43,354 nucleotides of DNA, taken from Novosphingobium sp. CF614 (GTDB lineage Bacteria; Pseudomonadota; Alphaproteobacteria; Sphingomonadales; Sphingomonadaceae). A program made the translations under genes and the position numbers. The DNA is taken from contig NZ_FOOR01000023.1 of NCBI RefSeq assembly GCF_900113255.1, positions 1 to 43,354 on the forward strand, read 5' to 3'. The notes beneath the pieces were generated by a model, which was not told where the DNA came from, searched no databases, and saw only the letters and a list, made by a program, of their open reading frames with translations. Position 1 is the first letter of the stretch; every line of letters begins with the position of its first letter. This document shows positions 8,049 to 15,796 of this stretch, piece by piece.

Positions 8049-8088
8049 TAGGCAATATAGGCAAGTTAGGCAAATTATGCAATGCCTA
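8049..8088 (-). promoter_or_regulatory. Four tandem 9-bp operator-like repeats before the RES/Xre module
   Basis: TAGGCAA occurs at 8049-8055, 8058-8064 and 8067-8073, with a variant TATGCAA at 8076-8082, giving a strict 9-bp period. An inverted half-site TGCCTA follows at 8083-8088. The array ends three bases before the GGAGG ribosome site of the antitoxin. Repeated sites of this kind are expected for autoregulation by the antitoxin-toxin complex, and the 9-bp phase would allow cooperative side-by-side binding. The function is inferred. Confidence 0.65.
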
Positions 8089-8132
8089 GATGAGTCACCG
8101 GTGGATGCCGTGAGGTCTCAAGAAGTCTGAAG

Positions 8133-8828
8133 TCAGGAGCGTAACACCGCACACATGGTAGGCTCGTCATGGCGGAGGCGGTCGCCATCCCGGGATTGGC
8201 GATCCGCTTCTCTCAGCAGGTCACGCAGAAAGTCCCGCATCCATGCCGGGAGTGTGCGGATGCCGTCGCGGAGATCCTCTACGATGGCGGTGCCATGGCC
8301 GGGATCGCCGAAGATCGCGCGCAGCCGCGCGCGGATGCGTCCGCCATCCTGCGGGAGCGTGTCCTGGAGCCAATGCAGCGCCTGGACGACGCGCATTGCC
8401 GGCCGGCCAGCCCAATAGAGCTTACTGGGCGCGGTCTTCCTGAAATCGATCACCAGCTTGCCAAGCTCAAAGGGTTTGAGGCGGGCGTCGGTATGCACGA
8501 CGATATGCGCCGGCACGGCATTGGTGAGGCCGAGATCATTGGCGGCGGTGATGCCGTCGAGGAGCATGCGGGTCTGGTCCCGCCGCGACAGCGCGTCAAT
8601 GACGGCGCGGGGATCGGGACTGGTCAGCTTGCCGGTCAGGCTGTTGACCCGGGGCTTGTCGTAGAGCCCGCGTGCGATGCGGCGGATCTGCTTGCCGCGA
8701 GTCAGCCGGTGAAGCGCTTGATCGACAGCCTCGCGTGGCCCCAGATCGAGGAAATCGACGGGCGTCCAGGCGGCGAAGGGAGCCGGTTGCTCCATCCGAC
8801 CAAGGATGCGCGCTTTAAGATCCAACAT
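8133..8828 (-). CDS. AbiEi-like antitoxin/regulator (DUF6088 type), no toxin partner visible
   Basis: The protein has 231 residues. The N-terminal winged-helix part (WTPVDFLDLGPREAVDQALH, then KQIRRIARGLYDKPR) and the following TAANDLGLTNAVPA segment match the DUF6088/AbiEi group, which act as antitoxins or repressors of type IV toxin-antitoxin systems. The usual AbiEii nucleotidyltransferase should follow immediately downstream, but the next gene on this strand is the RES antitoxin, 98 bases on. The protein is therefore orphaned. The ATG at 8828 is chosen because the frame beyond it overlaps a transglycosylase relic on the opposite strand; its ribosome site is weak. Confidence 0.7.
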   Translation of the reverse strand: MLDLKARILGRMEQPAPFAAWTPVDFLDLGPREAVDQALHRLTRGKQIRRIARGLYDKPRVNSLTGKLTSPDPRAVIDALSRRDQTRMLLDGITAANDLGLTNAVPAHIVVHTDARLKPFELGKLVIDFRKTAPSKLYWAGRPAMRVVQALHWLQDTLPQDGGRIRARLRAIFGDPGHGTAIVEDLRDGIRTLPAWMRDFLRDLLREADRQSRDGDRLRHDEPTMCAVLRS

Positions 8829-8960
8829 GCCGCGGCCACAGCGCGGCACTTCGTAGCAGCGGGATATTCGGTCGATCTGGGGCTTGGTCAAATCAACTCG
8901 CGCAACATGCGCTGGCTTGGCCTGACCTGGGAAACCGTATTCGACCCCTGCTCCGCCGCC
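8829..8960 (+). pseudogene. Internal fragment of a VirB1-like lytic transglycosylase
   Basis: One plus-strand frame reads ATARHFVAAGYSVDLGLGQ, then INSRNMRWLGLTWETVFDPC. This is the central goose-type transglycosylase segment of VirB1/TrbN proteins of type IV secretion systems, where GxSVDLGLxQINSxN and FDPC are hallmarks. The catalytic N-terminal part is missing, and similarity stops just after FDPC, at about 8960. The frame stays open leftwards only as the shadow of the AbiEi-like gene. This is a relic of a conjugative element. Confidence 0.65.
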
Positions 8961-8964
8961 AAAG

Positions 8965-9039
8965 TGGGACGTCTTTGAGCGCGCCGCTTACGACCGCGAG
9001 ACCCAAATGCTCGCCGAAATCGACAGGAACAGCATATGA
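8965..9039 (+). pseudogene. C-terminal remnant of an unidentified gene fused behind the VirB1 relic
   Basis: In the frame next to that of the VirB1 fragment, 24 codons read WDVFERAAYDRETQMLAE, then IDRNSI and TGA at 9037-9039. The composition is protein-like, and the stop overlaps the next ATG as ATGA, as between genuine operon genes. There is no start of its own. It probably comes from another gene of the same lost conjugation operon. The family is not recognised. Confidence 0.35.
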
Positions 9040-9275
9040 ATGTCATCATCAAAGTCGGGCGCGGAGTTGCAACGTGGCGCGCAAACATTGCCGCCAAATT
9101 CAATGCCATGCCCAAAGGGTGGCAACCTGAAGCGATTCCCCTGGCGCAATTCCTGGGCTATGCCGCGAGACGCCCCGGCGAAGCCCTTTCCGCGGGTGGA
9201 ACCGGGCCGCATCGCTTCGTGATTGTGGGGAGCGAGGCGGGCAAGATCCTTTCCCTCGCCGTCGGCCGGAGCTAG
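9036..9275 (+). CDS. Small hypothetical protein at the island edge
   Basis: This is a 79-residue ORF beginning MNVIIKVGRGVATWRANIAA and ending in GKILSLAVGRS. Its ATG overlaps the stop of the preceding remnant (ATGA), which favours a real gene. I recognise no family, and no signal peptide or membrane segment is visible. It ends 68 bases before thyA and may be the last accessory gene before core sequence. It could also be a chance ORF. Confidence 0.35.
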   Translation: MNVIIKVGRGVATWRANIAAKFNAMPKGWQPEAIPLAQFLGYAARRPGEALSAGGTGPHRFVIVGSEAGKILSLAVGRS

Positions 9276-9343
9276 GTCTGGGCTCGTGACCGCGTCGTTC
9301 GCGATCTGGTCGTGACGAGTTCATTTCCATCCAAGGGGCCTTC

Positions 9344-10279
9344 ATGCCGTCGGAATCCATGCCGCATTTTGAATACCAGTATCTGAGCTTGCTGCGCGAA
9401 GTGTGGGAACATGGTGACGAGCGGCATGATCGTACCGGCGTCGGCACGCGCTCTTTGTTCGGGCCGGTCATGCGATTCAGCCTTGCGGACGATGCCGTGC
9501 CGCTGCTCACCACCAAGCGCGTCGCCTGGAAGACGGCGGCGCGCGAAATGCTGTGGTTCCTGACCGGGGACACCAATATCCGCGAGCTTGTTCGCCAGAA
9601 GGTGCATATCTGGACCGACTGGCCGCTCGACCGCTACCGGCGGGAGACCGGCGAGAAGATCGACCGCGACGCGTTCGAGGCCCGCGTTCTCGATGACGAT
9701 GCCTTCGCCGAACGCTGGGGCGACCTGGGGCCGGTCTATGGCAAGCAATGGGTGGGCTGGGACACTTATGAGCCGGCGGGAGAGGGCCTGTTCCGGCGCG
9801 GGACGCCGATCAACCAGATCGCGCGGCTGGTGGACGACATTCGCCGCAATCCCACGTCGCGCCGGCTGCTGTTCACCGGCTGGAACGTCGCCGAGCTTGA
9901 CGGCATGGCGCTTCCCCCATGCCACATGACCTATCAGTATCACGTGGCGGGCGGACGGCTGTCCGGCATCCTGTGGCAGCGATCCTGCGATCTCGGCCTG
10001 GGATTCGCGTTCAACGCGTTCTCGGCCGCCATGCTGCTGCGCATGCTGGCCCAGCAATGCGACCTCGAACCGGGCGAACTGGTGTGGAGTGCAGGCGATG
10101 CGCACGTCTACCTCAATCACGAGCACCTCGTGCACGAGCAGCTGGCCCGCGCGCCGCGCGGGCAGCCGGTGCTGAGGATCACGCGCAAGCCGGCCTCGAT
10201 CTTCGACTATCGGATCGAGGATTTCGAGGTGACCGGCTATGATCCCCATCCGCACATAGCCGCGCCGGTGGCGGTTTGA
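9344..10279 (+). CDS. thyA: Thymidylate synthase
   Basis: The protein has 311 residues. It makes dTMP from dUMP with methylene-tetrahydrofolate as carbon donor and reductant. The catalytic cysteine lies in LPPCHMTYQYHV, and the substrate-binding RSCDLGLGFAFN and DAHVYLNHEHL segments are intact. At 311 residues it is longer than the 264 of E. coli because of an insert after WTDWPLDRYRRE, as in many alphaproteobacteria. AAGGGG seven bases before the ATG at 9344 supports this start; the ATG at 9359 is an alternative. It marks the return to core sequence after the island. Confidence 0.97.
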   Translation: MPSESMPHFEYQYLSLLREVWEHGDERHDRTGVGTRSLFGPVMRFSLADDAVPLLTTKRVAWKTAAREMLWFLTGDTNIRELVRQKVHIWTDWPLDRYRRETGEKIDRDAFEARVLDDDAFAERWGDLGPVYGKQWVGWDTYEPAGEGLFRRGTPINQIARLVDDIRRNPTSRRLLFTGWNVAELDGMALPPCHMTYQYHVAGGRLSGILWQRSCDLGLGFAFNAFSAAMLLRMLAQQCDLEPGELVWSAGDAHVYLNHEHLVHEQLARAPRGQPVLRITRKPASIFDYRIEDFEVTGYDPHPHIAAPVAV

Positions 10280-10369
10280 TCGCGGCGGGCGCGGGCCTGA
10301 TTTCGAAGGCTTGACTTGGCGCCGGGTTCCCGGCAGCCCGGCCGCGATCGTCGAAGCAAGAGGCCAGTG

Positions 10370-11143
10370 GTGTCGTTCGAAGTCTGCACAGTACAGCATG
10401 ACCATGTCGGCGAGATTCGCTTCACCGCGCCGCCGCACAATTTCGCGTCCTCCGCGATGATGATGGCGATCGCCGATGCCGTCGCGGCGATGGATGCCGA
10501 CCGGCAGGTCCGCTGCATCCTGCTCACCGCCGAAGGCAAGACTTTCTGCGGCGGCGCCAACCTGGCGGGGGACGATGCCGTGCAGGGCGCCGAAGGCATG
10601 AGCGAAATCGCCCTGTTCTACGAGAATGCCGCCAGGATCATGAGCCGCACCAAGCCGATGATCGCTTCGGTCCAGGGTGCCGCGATCGGCGCCGGTCTCG
10701 GCCTTGCCCTTGCTGCCGACTTTCGCATCGCCTCGCCGGCGGCCCGGTTCGCCGCGAACTTCGTGAAGCTGGGCTTCCATCCAGGCTTCGCGATCAGTTG
10801 CACGCTGCCGCGCGTCATCGGGGCGCAGAGGGCAGCCTGGATGATGCTGTCCGGCAACCGCGTCAACGCCGAGCAGGCGCTCGACTGGGGGCTCGCGGAC
10901 CGGGTCGTTCCGGCCGGGGATCTGGAGCGCGAGGCTTTGGCGATGGCGAACGAAATCGCCTGCAACGCCCCGCTCGCCGTCGTCGCGGTGCGGGCGACGC
11001 TGGTCGGGGAGCTCGCGCGGGAGGTCGTGGAGACCATGCGGCACGAACATGCGCAGCAGGCTATGCTCAAGAACACGGCGGACTATGCCGAAGGGGTCGC
11101 GGCGGTGTTCGAACGGCGCGCCGCCAACTTCACCGGCAGCTAA
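10370..11143 (+). CDS. Enoyl-CoA hydratase/isomerase family protein
   Basis: The protein has 257 residues of the crotonase superfamily. The oxyanion-hole segments are clear: EGKTFCGGANLAGDD, and VQGAAIGAGLGLALAADFR with the following helix. The active-site region NFVKLGFHPGFAISCTLPR carries H and P where hydratases often place a catalytic glutamate, so the exact reaction is uncertain. The start is GTG at 10370 with AGAGG before it; a TTG at 10316 would add 18 poorly conserved residues. It lies upstream of the branched-chain 2-oxoacid dehydrogenase genes and could act in the same catabolism, but 310 bases and a promoter separate them. Confidence 0.85.
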   Translation: MSFEVCTVQHDHVGEIRFTAPPHNFASSAMMMAIADAVAAMDADRQVRCILLTAEGKTFCGGANLAGDDAVQGAEGMSEIALFYENAARIMSRTKPMIASVQGAAIGAGLGLALAADFRIASPAARFAANFVKLGFHPGFAISCTLPRVIGAQRAAWMMLSGNRVNAEQALDWGLADRVVPAGDLEREALAMANEIACNAPLAVVAVRATLVGELAREVVETMRHEHAQQAMLKNTADYAEGVAAVFERRAANFTGS

Positions 11144-11360
11144 GACGCCGTTTCGCTCTGGTTGCATCGCCGTACTTCGTGGGCTGGGCAAGCGTGCCGA
11201 ATTTCCTCTTCTTTTGCCCGCGCCTTCCTGCCTCCGCGTGAGCCTGCAAACGCGGTAGCCGACCGGCTCGCGAGTCCGGCGCTTGTTACGAGCCGACTTC
11301 GGTCTACCATCGGCGGCGACGGGGACTCGCCCGCCTCCGACATGCGGCGTTGTGGTACGA

Positions 11361-11388
11361 TTGACATTGCGGGAATGTGAAATAATAT
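11361..11388 (+). promoter_or_regulatory. Near-consensus sigma70 promoter of the bkd operon
   Basis: A perfect -35 TTGACA at 11361-11366 and a -10 TAATAT at 11383-11388 are separated by 16 bases. This lies in the AT-richest stretch of an otherwise GC-rich gap, 65 bases upstream of the E1 alpha start. The remainder of the gap, 11144-11360, shows no gene that I can support. Confidence 0.75.
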
Positions 11389-11453
11389 GACGTGGTAGTG
11401 GAATTTTGATGCCACGGGGTCTCTGGGCCGACCGTGGCAGGAGAGCAGTGAAA

Positions 11454-12752
11454 ATGGCCGAAAGCCCGGTTCGATCAGGCAAGCGGCGCGGCAATCTGCC
11501 GCCGCTCGAACTCTATGTTCCCGAGCCGCGCTACCGTCCTGGCGATACCGTGGACTATTCGCACCTGGCGATTCCGGAGGCCGGCGCTCTGGGCCGGCCG
11601 GACGAGGCATGCGAGGCGAGCGAGACCTGGCGGCTGACCACCGACATGATCCGCGTGCTGGATGATGATGGCCGCGCCGTCGGCCCCTGGAACCCGAACC
11701 TCGATCCGGAAACCCTGCGCCGCATCCTGCGCGCCATGGCGCTGACCCGCGCCTTCGACGATCGCATGTATCGCGGGCAGCGGCAGGGAAAGACCAGCTT
11801 CTACATGAAGTCCACCGGCGAGGAGGCGATTTCGGTCGCCTGCGCCTTCGCGCTGGCCGATGACGACATGGTGTTTCCCAGTTACCGCCAGCAGGGCGTC
11901 CTTATTTCGCGCGGCTATCCCTTGGTGGAGATGGTCAACCAGATCTATTCCAATCGTGCCGATCGGCTGAAGGGCCGCCAGCTGCCGATCATGTATTCGG
12001 CCAGGGACTATGGCTTCTTCACCATTTCCGGTAATCTCGCCACGCAGTTCCCGCAGGCGGTCGGCTGGGCCATGGCGAGCGCGATCAAGGGCGATACGCG
12101 CATCGCCACCAGCTTCATCGGCGAAGGATCCAGCGCGGAAGGCGATTTCCACGCGGCGCTGACTTTCGCCGCTGTCTACAATGCCCCGGTGGTGCTCAAC
12201 GTGGTCAACAACCAGTGGGCGATTTCGAGTTTCTCCGGTTTCGCCGGCGCGGAGCGCACGACTTTCGCGGCGCGTGCGGTGGGCTATGGCATCGCCGGCC
12301 TCCGGGTGGACGGCAACGATGCCCTGGCGGTCTTCGCGGCGATGGCCTGGGCTGCCGACCGCGCCCGCGCCAACAGGGGCCCCACCCTGATCGAGTACTT
12401 CACGTACCGCGTGGAAGGGCATTCCACCTCGGATGATCCGAGCGCGTATCGATCGGCACGCGAGGCGGAAGATTGGCCGCTGGGCGATCCGATCTCGCGG
12501 CTCAAGGCGCATCTCGTCGCGCTGGGCGAGTGGTCCGACGGACAGCACGAAGCGATGGACCTTGAACTGGCCGAAACGGTCAAGGCCGCGGCCCGGGAAG
12601 CCGAGAAGAACGGCGTGCTTGGCCACGGCCTGCACCATCCGTTCCACACCATGTTCGAGGATGTTTTCGAGGAACTGCCCTGGCATCTTCAGGAGCAGGC
12701 CGCGCAGGCGATCCGCGAACGGCAGATCAAGTGGCCGGAGTGGAAGGAGTGA
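11454..12752 (+). CDS. bkdA1: Branched-chain 2-oxoacid dehydrogenase E1 component, alpha subunit
   Basis: The protein has 432 residues. It forms the thiamine-diphosphate-dependent decarboxylase with the next gene and oxidises 2-oxoacids from Val, Leu and Ile. The ThDP motif begins at GEGSSAEGDFHAAL and ends with VNNQWAISS. The phosphorylation-loop-like region YRVEGHSTSDDPSAYR is also typical. The long N-terminal arm (LELYVPEPRYRPGD) distinguishes the branched-chain type from pyruvate E1 alpha. The ATG at 11454 follows AGGAG; a GTG at 11448 is also possible. It is the first gene of an E1alpha-E1beta-E2 operon; no E3 gene follows here. Confidence 0.93.
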   Translation: MAESPVRSGKRRGNLPPLELYVPEPRYRPGDTVDYSHLAIPEAGALGRPDEACEASETWRLTTDMIRVLDDDGRAVGPWNPNLDPETLRRILRAMALTRAFDDRMYRGQRQGKTSFYMKSTGEEAISVACAFALADDDMVFPSYRQQGVLISRGYPLVEMVNQIYSNRADRLKGRQLPIMYSARDYGFFTISGNLATQFPQAVGWAMASAIKGDTRIATSFIGEGSSAEGDFHAALTFAAVYNAPVVLNVVNNQWAISSFSGFAGAERTTFAARAVGYGIAGLRVDGNDALAVFAAMAWAADRARANRGPTLIEYFTYRVEGHSTSDDPSAYRSAREAEDWPLGDPISRLKAHLVALGEWSDGQHEAMDLELAETVKAAAREAEKNGVLGHGLHHPFHTMFEDVFEELPWHLQEQAAQAIRERQIKWPEWKE

Positions 12753-12757
12753 GGGCG

Positions 12758-13810
12758 ATGCTGGAAGAGGAACCCGTCAGCCTGCACGACGCGCCGACCC
12801 GCGCACTGGGCATGATCGAGGCGATCAACGACGCGCTCGACATCATGATGGCGCGCGATCCCGATATCGTGATCCTGGGCGAGGATGTCGGCTACTTCGG
12901 CGGCGTCTTTCGGGCGACTGCCGGGCTGCAGAAGAAATACGGCAAGAACCGCGTATTCGATTCGCCGATCAACGAGTGCGGCATCGTCGGCGCGGCGGTG
13001 GGCATGGCCGCCTACGGCCTCAGGCCGGTGCCCGAGATCCAGTTCGCCGACTATATCTATCCCGGGCTGGACCAGTTGGTGTCGGAGGCGGCGCGCATGC
13101 GCTATCGCTCTGCGGGCCAGTTCACCGCCCCGATCACCATCCGTTCGCCGTTCGGCGGCGGCATCTTCGGCGGCCAGACCCACAGCCAGAGCCCGGAGGC
13201 GCTGTTCACGCATGTCGCCGGCCTCAAGACGGTGATCCCTTCGACCCCGCACGATGCCAAGGGCCTGCTGATCTCCGCGATCGAGGACAACGATCCGGTT
13301 ATTTTCTTCGAGCCCAAGCGCATCTACAACGGCCCGTTCGACGGCTATTACGACCGTCCGTCGAAGACATGGAAGGGCCATCCCGGCGGGCAGGTGCCGG
13401 ACGGCTACTACTCGATCCCGCTGGGCAAGGCGCGGATCGTGCGTGAGGGCGCGGCGCTGACCGTGCTCGCCTACGGCACGATGATCCATGTCGCCGAGGC
13501 GGTCTTGGCCGAAAAAGGCGTCGACGCCGAGATCATCGACTTGCGCACGCTGGTCCCGCTTGACATCGACGCTGTGGAAAAGTCGGTGGAGAAGACGGGG
13601 AAATGCCTGGTGATACATGAAGCGACGCGCACTTCGGGTTTCGGCGCCGAACTCGTGAGCCTGGTCCAGGAGCGTTGCTTCTATCACCTCGAGGCGCCGA
13701 TCGAGCGGGTGACCGGCTTCGACACGCCTTATCCGCACAGCCTTGAATGGGCCTATTTCCCTGGTCCCGTCCGCATCGGCGAGGCGGTTGACCGGCTGAT
13801 GAAGGATTGA
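12758..13810 (+). CDS. bkdA2: Branched-chain 2-oxoacid dehydrogenase E1 component, beta subunit
   Basis: The protein has 350 residues of the transketolase central and C-terminal domains. GEDVGYFGGVFRATAGL, then INECGIVGAAVGMAAYG, are the standard E1 beta segments contributing to the ThDP site. The C-terminal domain holds DLRTLVPLDIDAV. The ATG at 12758 lies five bases after the E1 alpha stop and is preceded by GGAG overlapping that stop, so the two subunits should be made in equal amounts. The E2 gene begins five bases after its stop. Confidence 0.93.
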   Translation: MLEEEPVSLHDAPTRALGMIEAINDALDIMMARDPDIVILGEDVGYFGGVFRATAGLQKKYGKNRVFDSPINECGIVGAAVGMAAYGLRPVPEIQFADYIYPGLDQLVSEAARMRYRSAGQFTAPITIRSPFGGGIFGGQTHSQSPEALFTHVAGLKTVIPSTPHDAKGLLISAIEDNDPVIFFEPKRIYNGPFDGYYDRPSKTWKGHPGGQVPDGYYSIPLGKARIVREGAALTVLAYGTMIHVAEAVLAEKGVDAEIIDLRTLVPLDIDAVEKSVEKTGKCLVIHEATRTSGFGAELVSLVQERCFYHLEAPIERVTGFDTPYPHSLEWAYFPGPVRIGEAVDRLMKD

Positions 13811-13814
13811 TCCG

Positions 13815-15140
13815 ATGGGACGCTATACGTTCCGGCTTCCCGATATCGGCGAAGGTATAGCCGAGGCCGAGATCGTCGCCTGGCACGTCAAGGTCGGCGA
13901 CAGGGTCGAGGAAGACGACCGCCTGGCCGATATGATGACCGACAAGGCGACGGTCGAGATGGAAAGCCCGGTGTCGGGCATGGTGATCGAAGTCGCGGGT
14001 GAGACTGGCGACATCATCGCCATCGGCTCCCCGCTGGTGGTGATCGAGGTCGAAGGCGAGGGGAACGTAGGCCCGGACGGAATGGAAACCGTTGAAAGAC
14101 CCGCTCCCCTTCAGGGGAGAGGGTTGGAAGAGGTGCCTGCGGAACCAGAGGCGGCGCCTGCCGAAATGCCTCTCGCCCCTGAAGAAGAGCCTGTTCTCAC
14201 CACGCCGGTTCAGGCTGAGCTTGTCGAAGCCCGGGCACCTGCTCCGCAGCGACATGCGCGACCTCACGCCAAGGTGCTGGCCAGCCCGGCCGTGCGCAAG
14301 CGTGCCGCCGATCTCGGGATCGATCTTGACGAAGTGCGGCCCGCCGAGGGCGGACGCATCCGCCATTCGGATCTCGACGCCTTCCTGTCCTATAATGCCG
14401 GCGGCGGGTTCCAGCCCGCCGGGCGCAAGGGGCAGGACGAACTGGTCCGCGTCATCGGCCTGCGCCGGCGCATCGCCGAGAACATGGCGGCGTCCAAGCG
14501 CAACATCCCGCATTTCACCTATGTCGAGGAATACGACGTCACCGCGCTGGAGGAAACCCGCGCGCAGCTCAACGCGGGGCGCGGGGATCGGCCCAGGCTG
14601 ACCATGCTGCCGTTCCTGATCGCCGCGATCTGCAAACTGATCCCCCAGTACCCGATGCTCAATGCCCACTACGACGACGAAGCGGGCGTGGTGACGCGTT
14701 ACGGTTCTGTGCACCTGGGCATGGCGGCGCAGACGCCGGCGGGGCTGATGGTGCCGGTGATCCGCGACGCGCAGGACCGCAACTTGTGGCAGCTCGCGGC
14801 GGAAATCACCCGGCTCGCTGATACCGCGCGCGACGGCACTGCCAAGTCGGCCGAACTCTCCGGCTCGACCATTACCGTGACCTCGCTCGGCCCGATGGGC
14901 GGGGTGGCATCGACGCCGGTAATCAACCGGCCCGAAGTGGCCATCATCGGTCCCAACCGCATTGTCGAGCGCCCGATGTTTGTGCATGATGCCAGCGGCG
15001 CCGAGCGCGTCGAAAAGCGCAAGCTGATGAATATTTCGATGAGCTGCGATCATCGTGTGGTAGACGGATGGGACGCGGCGAGCTTCGCGCAGGACCTCAG
15101 GAAGCTGATCGAGGCTCCGGCGCTGATCCTCGCGGGGTAG
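13815..15140 (+). CDS. bkdB: Branched-chain 2-oxoacid dehydrogenase E2 (dihydrolipoamide acyltransferase)
   Basis: The protein has 441 residues. The lipoyl domain (residues 1-80) carries the lipoylated lysine in MMTDKATVEMESP. A flexible linker of about 70 residues follows, then a peripheral subunit-binding domain (LASPAVRKRAADLGIDLDEV) for E1/E3 docking, then the acyltransferase domain ending in SCDHRVVDGWDAA, where H and D of HxxxDG are catalytic. The linker is unusual: part of it is encoded by repeat sequence of the intergenic kind, kept in frame (see the repeats at 14109-14184 and 14207-14232). It is the third gene of the operon. Confidence 0.95.
   Translation: MGRYTFRLPDIGEGIAEAEIVAWHVKVGDRVEEDDRLADMMTDKATVEMESPVSGMVIEVAGETGDIIAIGSPLVVIEVEGEGNVGPDGMETVERPAPLQGRGLEEVPAEPEAAPAEMPLAPEEEPVLTTPVQAELVEARAPAPQRHARPHAKVLASPAVRKRAADLGIDLDEVRPAEGGRIRHSDLDAFLSYNAGGGFQPAGRKGQDELVRVIGLRRRIAENMAASKRNIPHFTYVEEYDVTALEETRAQLNAGRGDRPRLTMLPFLIAAICKLIPQYPMLNAHYDDEAGVVTRYGSVHLGMAAQTPAGLMVPVIRDAQDRNLWQLAAEITRLADTARDGTAKSAELSGSTITVTSLGPMGGVASTPVINRPEVAIIGPNRIVERPMFVHDASGAERVEKRKLMNISMSCDHRVVDGWDAASFAQDLRKLIEAPALILAG
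14109..14184. repeat. Imperfect inverted repeat within the E2 linker
   Basis: CTTCAGGGGAGAGG at 14109-14122 is answered by CCTCTCGCCCCTGAAG at 14169-14184, a near-perfect reverse complement with a two-base difference and a 46-base interval. The arms resemble the short GC-rich palindromes found between genes in sphingomonads. Here the whole unit is in frame inside the bkdB linker. Confidence 0.55.
14207..14232 (+). repeat. Dispersed-repeat sequence inside the bkdB coding region
   Basis: The stretch contains CAGGCTGAGCTTGTCGAAGC (14211-14230). To my knowledge, near-identical sequences are widespread as short dispersed repeats in sphingomonad and other proteobacterial genomes, normally between genes. 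Here it is translated as VQAELVEAR without disturbing the frame. Copy number cannot be judged from this window, since I found no second copy. Confidence 0.5.
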
Positions 15141-15149
15141 GAGAGGGCG

Positions 15150-15734
15150 ATGGGCAGGGATCCGCGTGTCGACGACTATATCGCCAGGGCCGCGGATTTC
15201 GCCCGCCCGATCCTCGAGCATTTGCGCGAACTGGCCCATCGCACGCTTCCCGATGCGGAAGAGGCGATCAAGTGGGGCATGCCGCATTTCCTGGTGAAGG
15301 GAAAGAATGTGGCCGGCATGGCCGCGTTCAAGGCACACTGCACATTCGCCATCCACGGCGACGGACGGCAGGGCGAGGCGATGGGCCAGTTCGGCCGCAT
15401 TGCCGCCGTTTCCGACCTGCCGGACGATGGTGAACTGTCCGCCAGGCTGCTGGCGGCGCGCGGCAGGGTGCTGGCCAGGGGCACCGCGCTCAAGGCCGGG
15501 GCGGTCCGCGAGCCCAAGCCGCCGATCCCCATGCCTGACGATTTTGCGGTCGCGCTCGCCGATGCCCCGGCGGCGCAGGCGGCGTTCGACCGGTTCTCGC
15601 CCTCGCATCGGCGCGAGTACCTGGAATGGATTACCGAAGCCAGGACGCCGGCCACGCGCGGGAAACGCATGGCCCAGGCAATCGAATGGATCGGGGAGGG
15701 CAAGAAGCGGAACTGGAAGTACGAGAAGTGCTGA
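15150..15734 (+). CDS. YdeI/OmpD-associated (DUF1801-like) family protein
   Basis: The protein has 194 residues. The N-terminal domain with AEEAIKWGMPHFLVKGKNV and FKAHCTFAIHG is the DUF1801 fold, and the C-terminal YLEWITEARTPATRGKRM, then WIGEGKKRNWKY, is the YdeI signature. The cellular role of this family is poorly defined. It begins nine bases after the E2 stop with GGAGAGG before the ATG, so it is probably co-transcribed with the dehydrogenase, though no metabolic link is obvious. Confidence 0.85.
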   Translation: MGRDPRVDDYIARAADFARPILEHLRELAHRTLPDAEEAIKWGMPHFLVKGKNVAGMAAFKAHCTFAIHGDGRQGEAMGQFGRIAAVSDLPDDGELSARLLAARGRVLARGTALKAGAVREPKPPIPMPDDFAVALADAPAAQAAFDRFSPSHRREYLEWITEARTPATRGKRMAQAIEWIGEGKKRNWKYEKC

Positions 15735-15796
15735 GGCGTAACCAGGTCGCCACTCTCATCACGCGGGGCTGAGCGAGTTTTGTCCGGCTCCGGCCC

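Noticed and set aside
8169..8978. A 269-codon plus-strand frame ending in the VirB1-like segment
   Set aside because: Only its last 45 or so codons resemble a protein family. The rest is antisense to the AbiEi-like gene, so only the fragment is reported.
9272..11494. A 740-codon minus-strand frame opposite thyA and the enoyl-CoA hydratase
   Set aside because: It is antisense to thyA and the hydratase, has low-complexity R/G/H-rich composition and no ribosome site.
13533..15608. A 691-codon minus-strand frame opposite the bkd genes
   Set aside because: It is a shadow of the E1 beta, E2 and YdeI genes, with the composition of a reversed coding strand.
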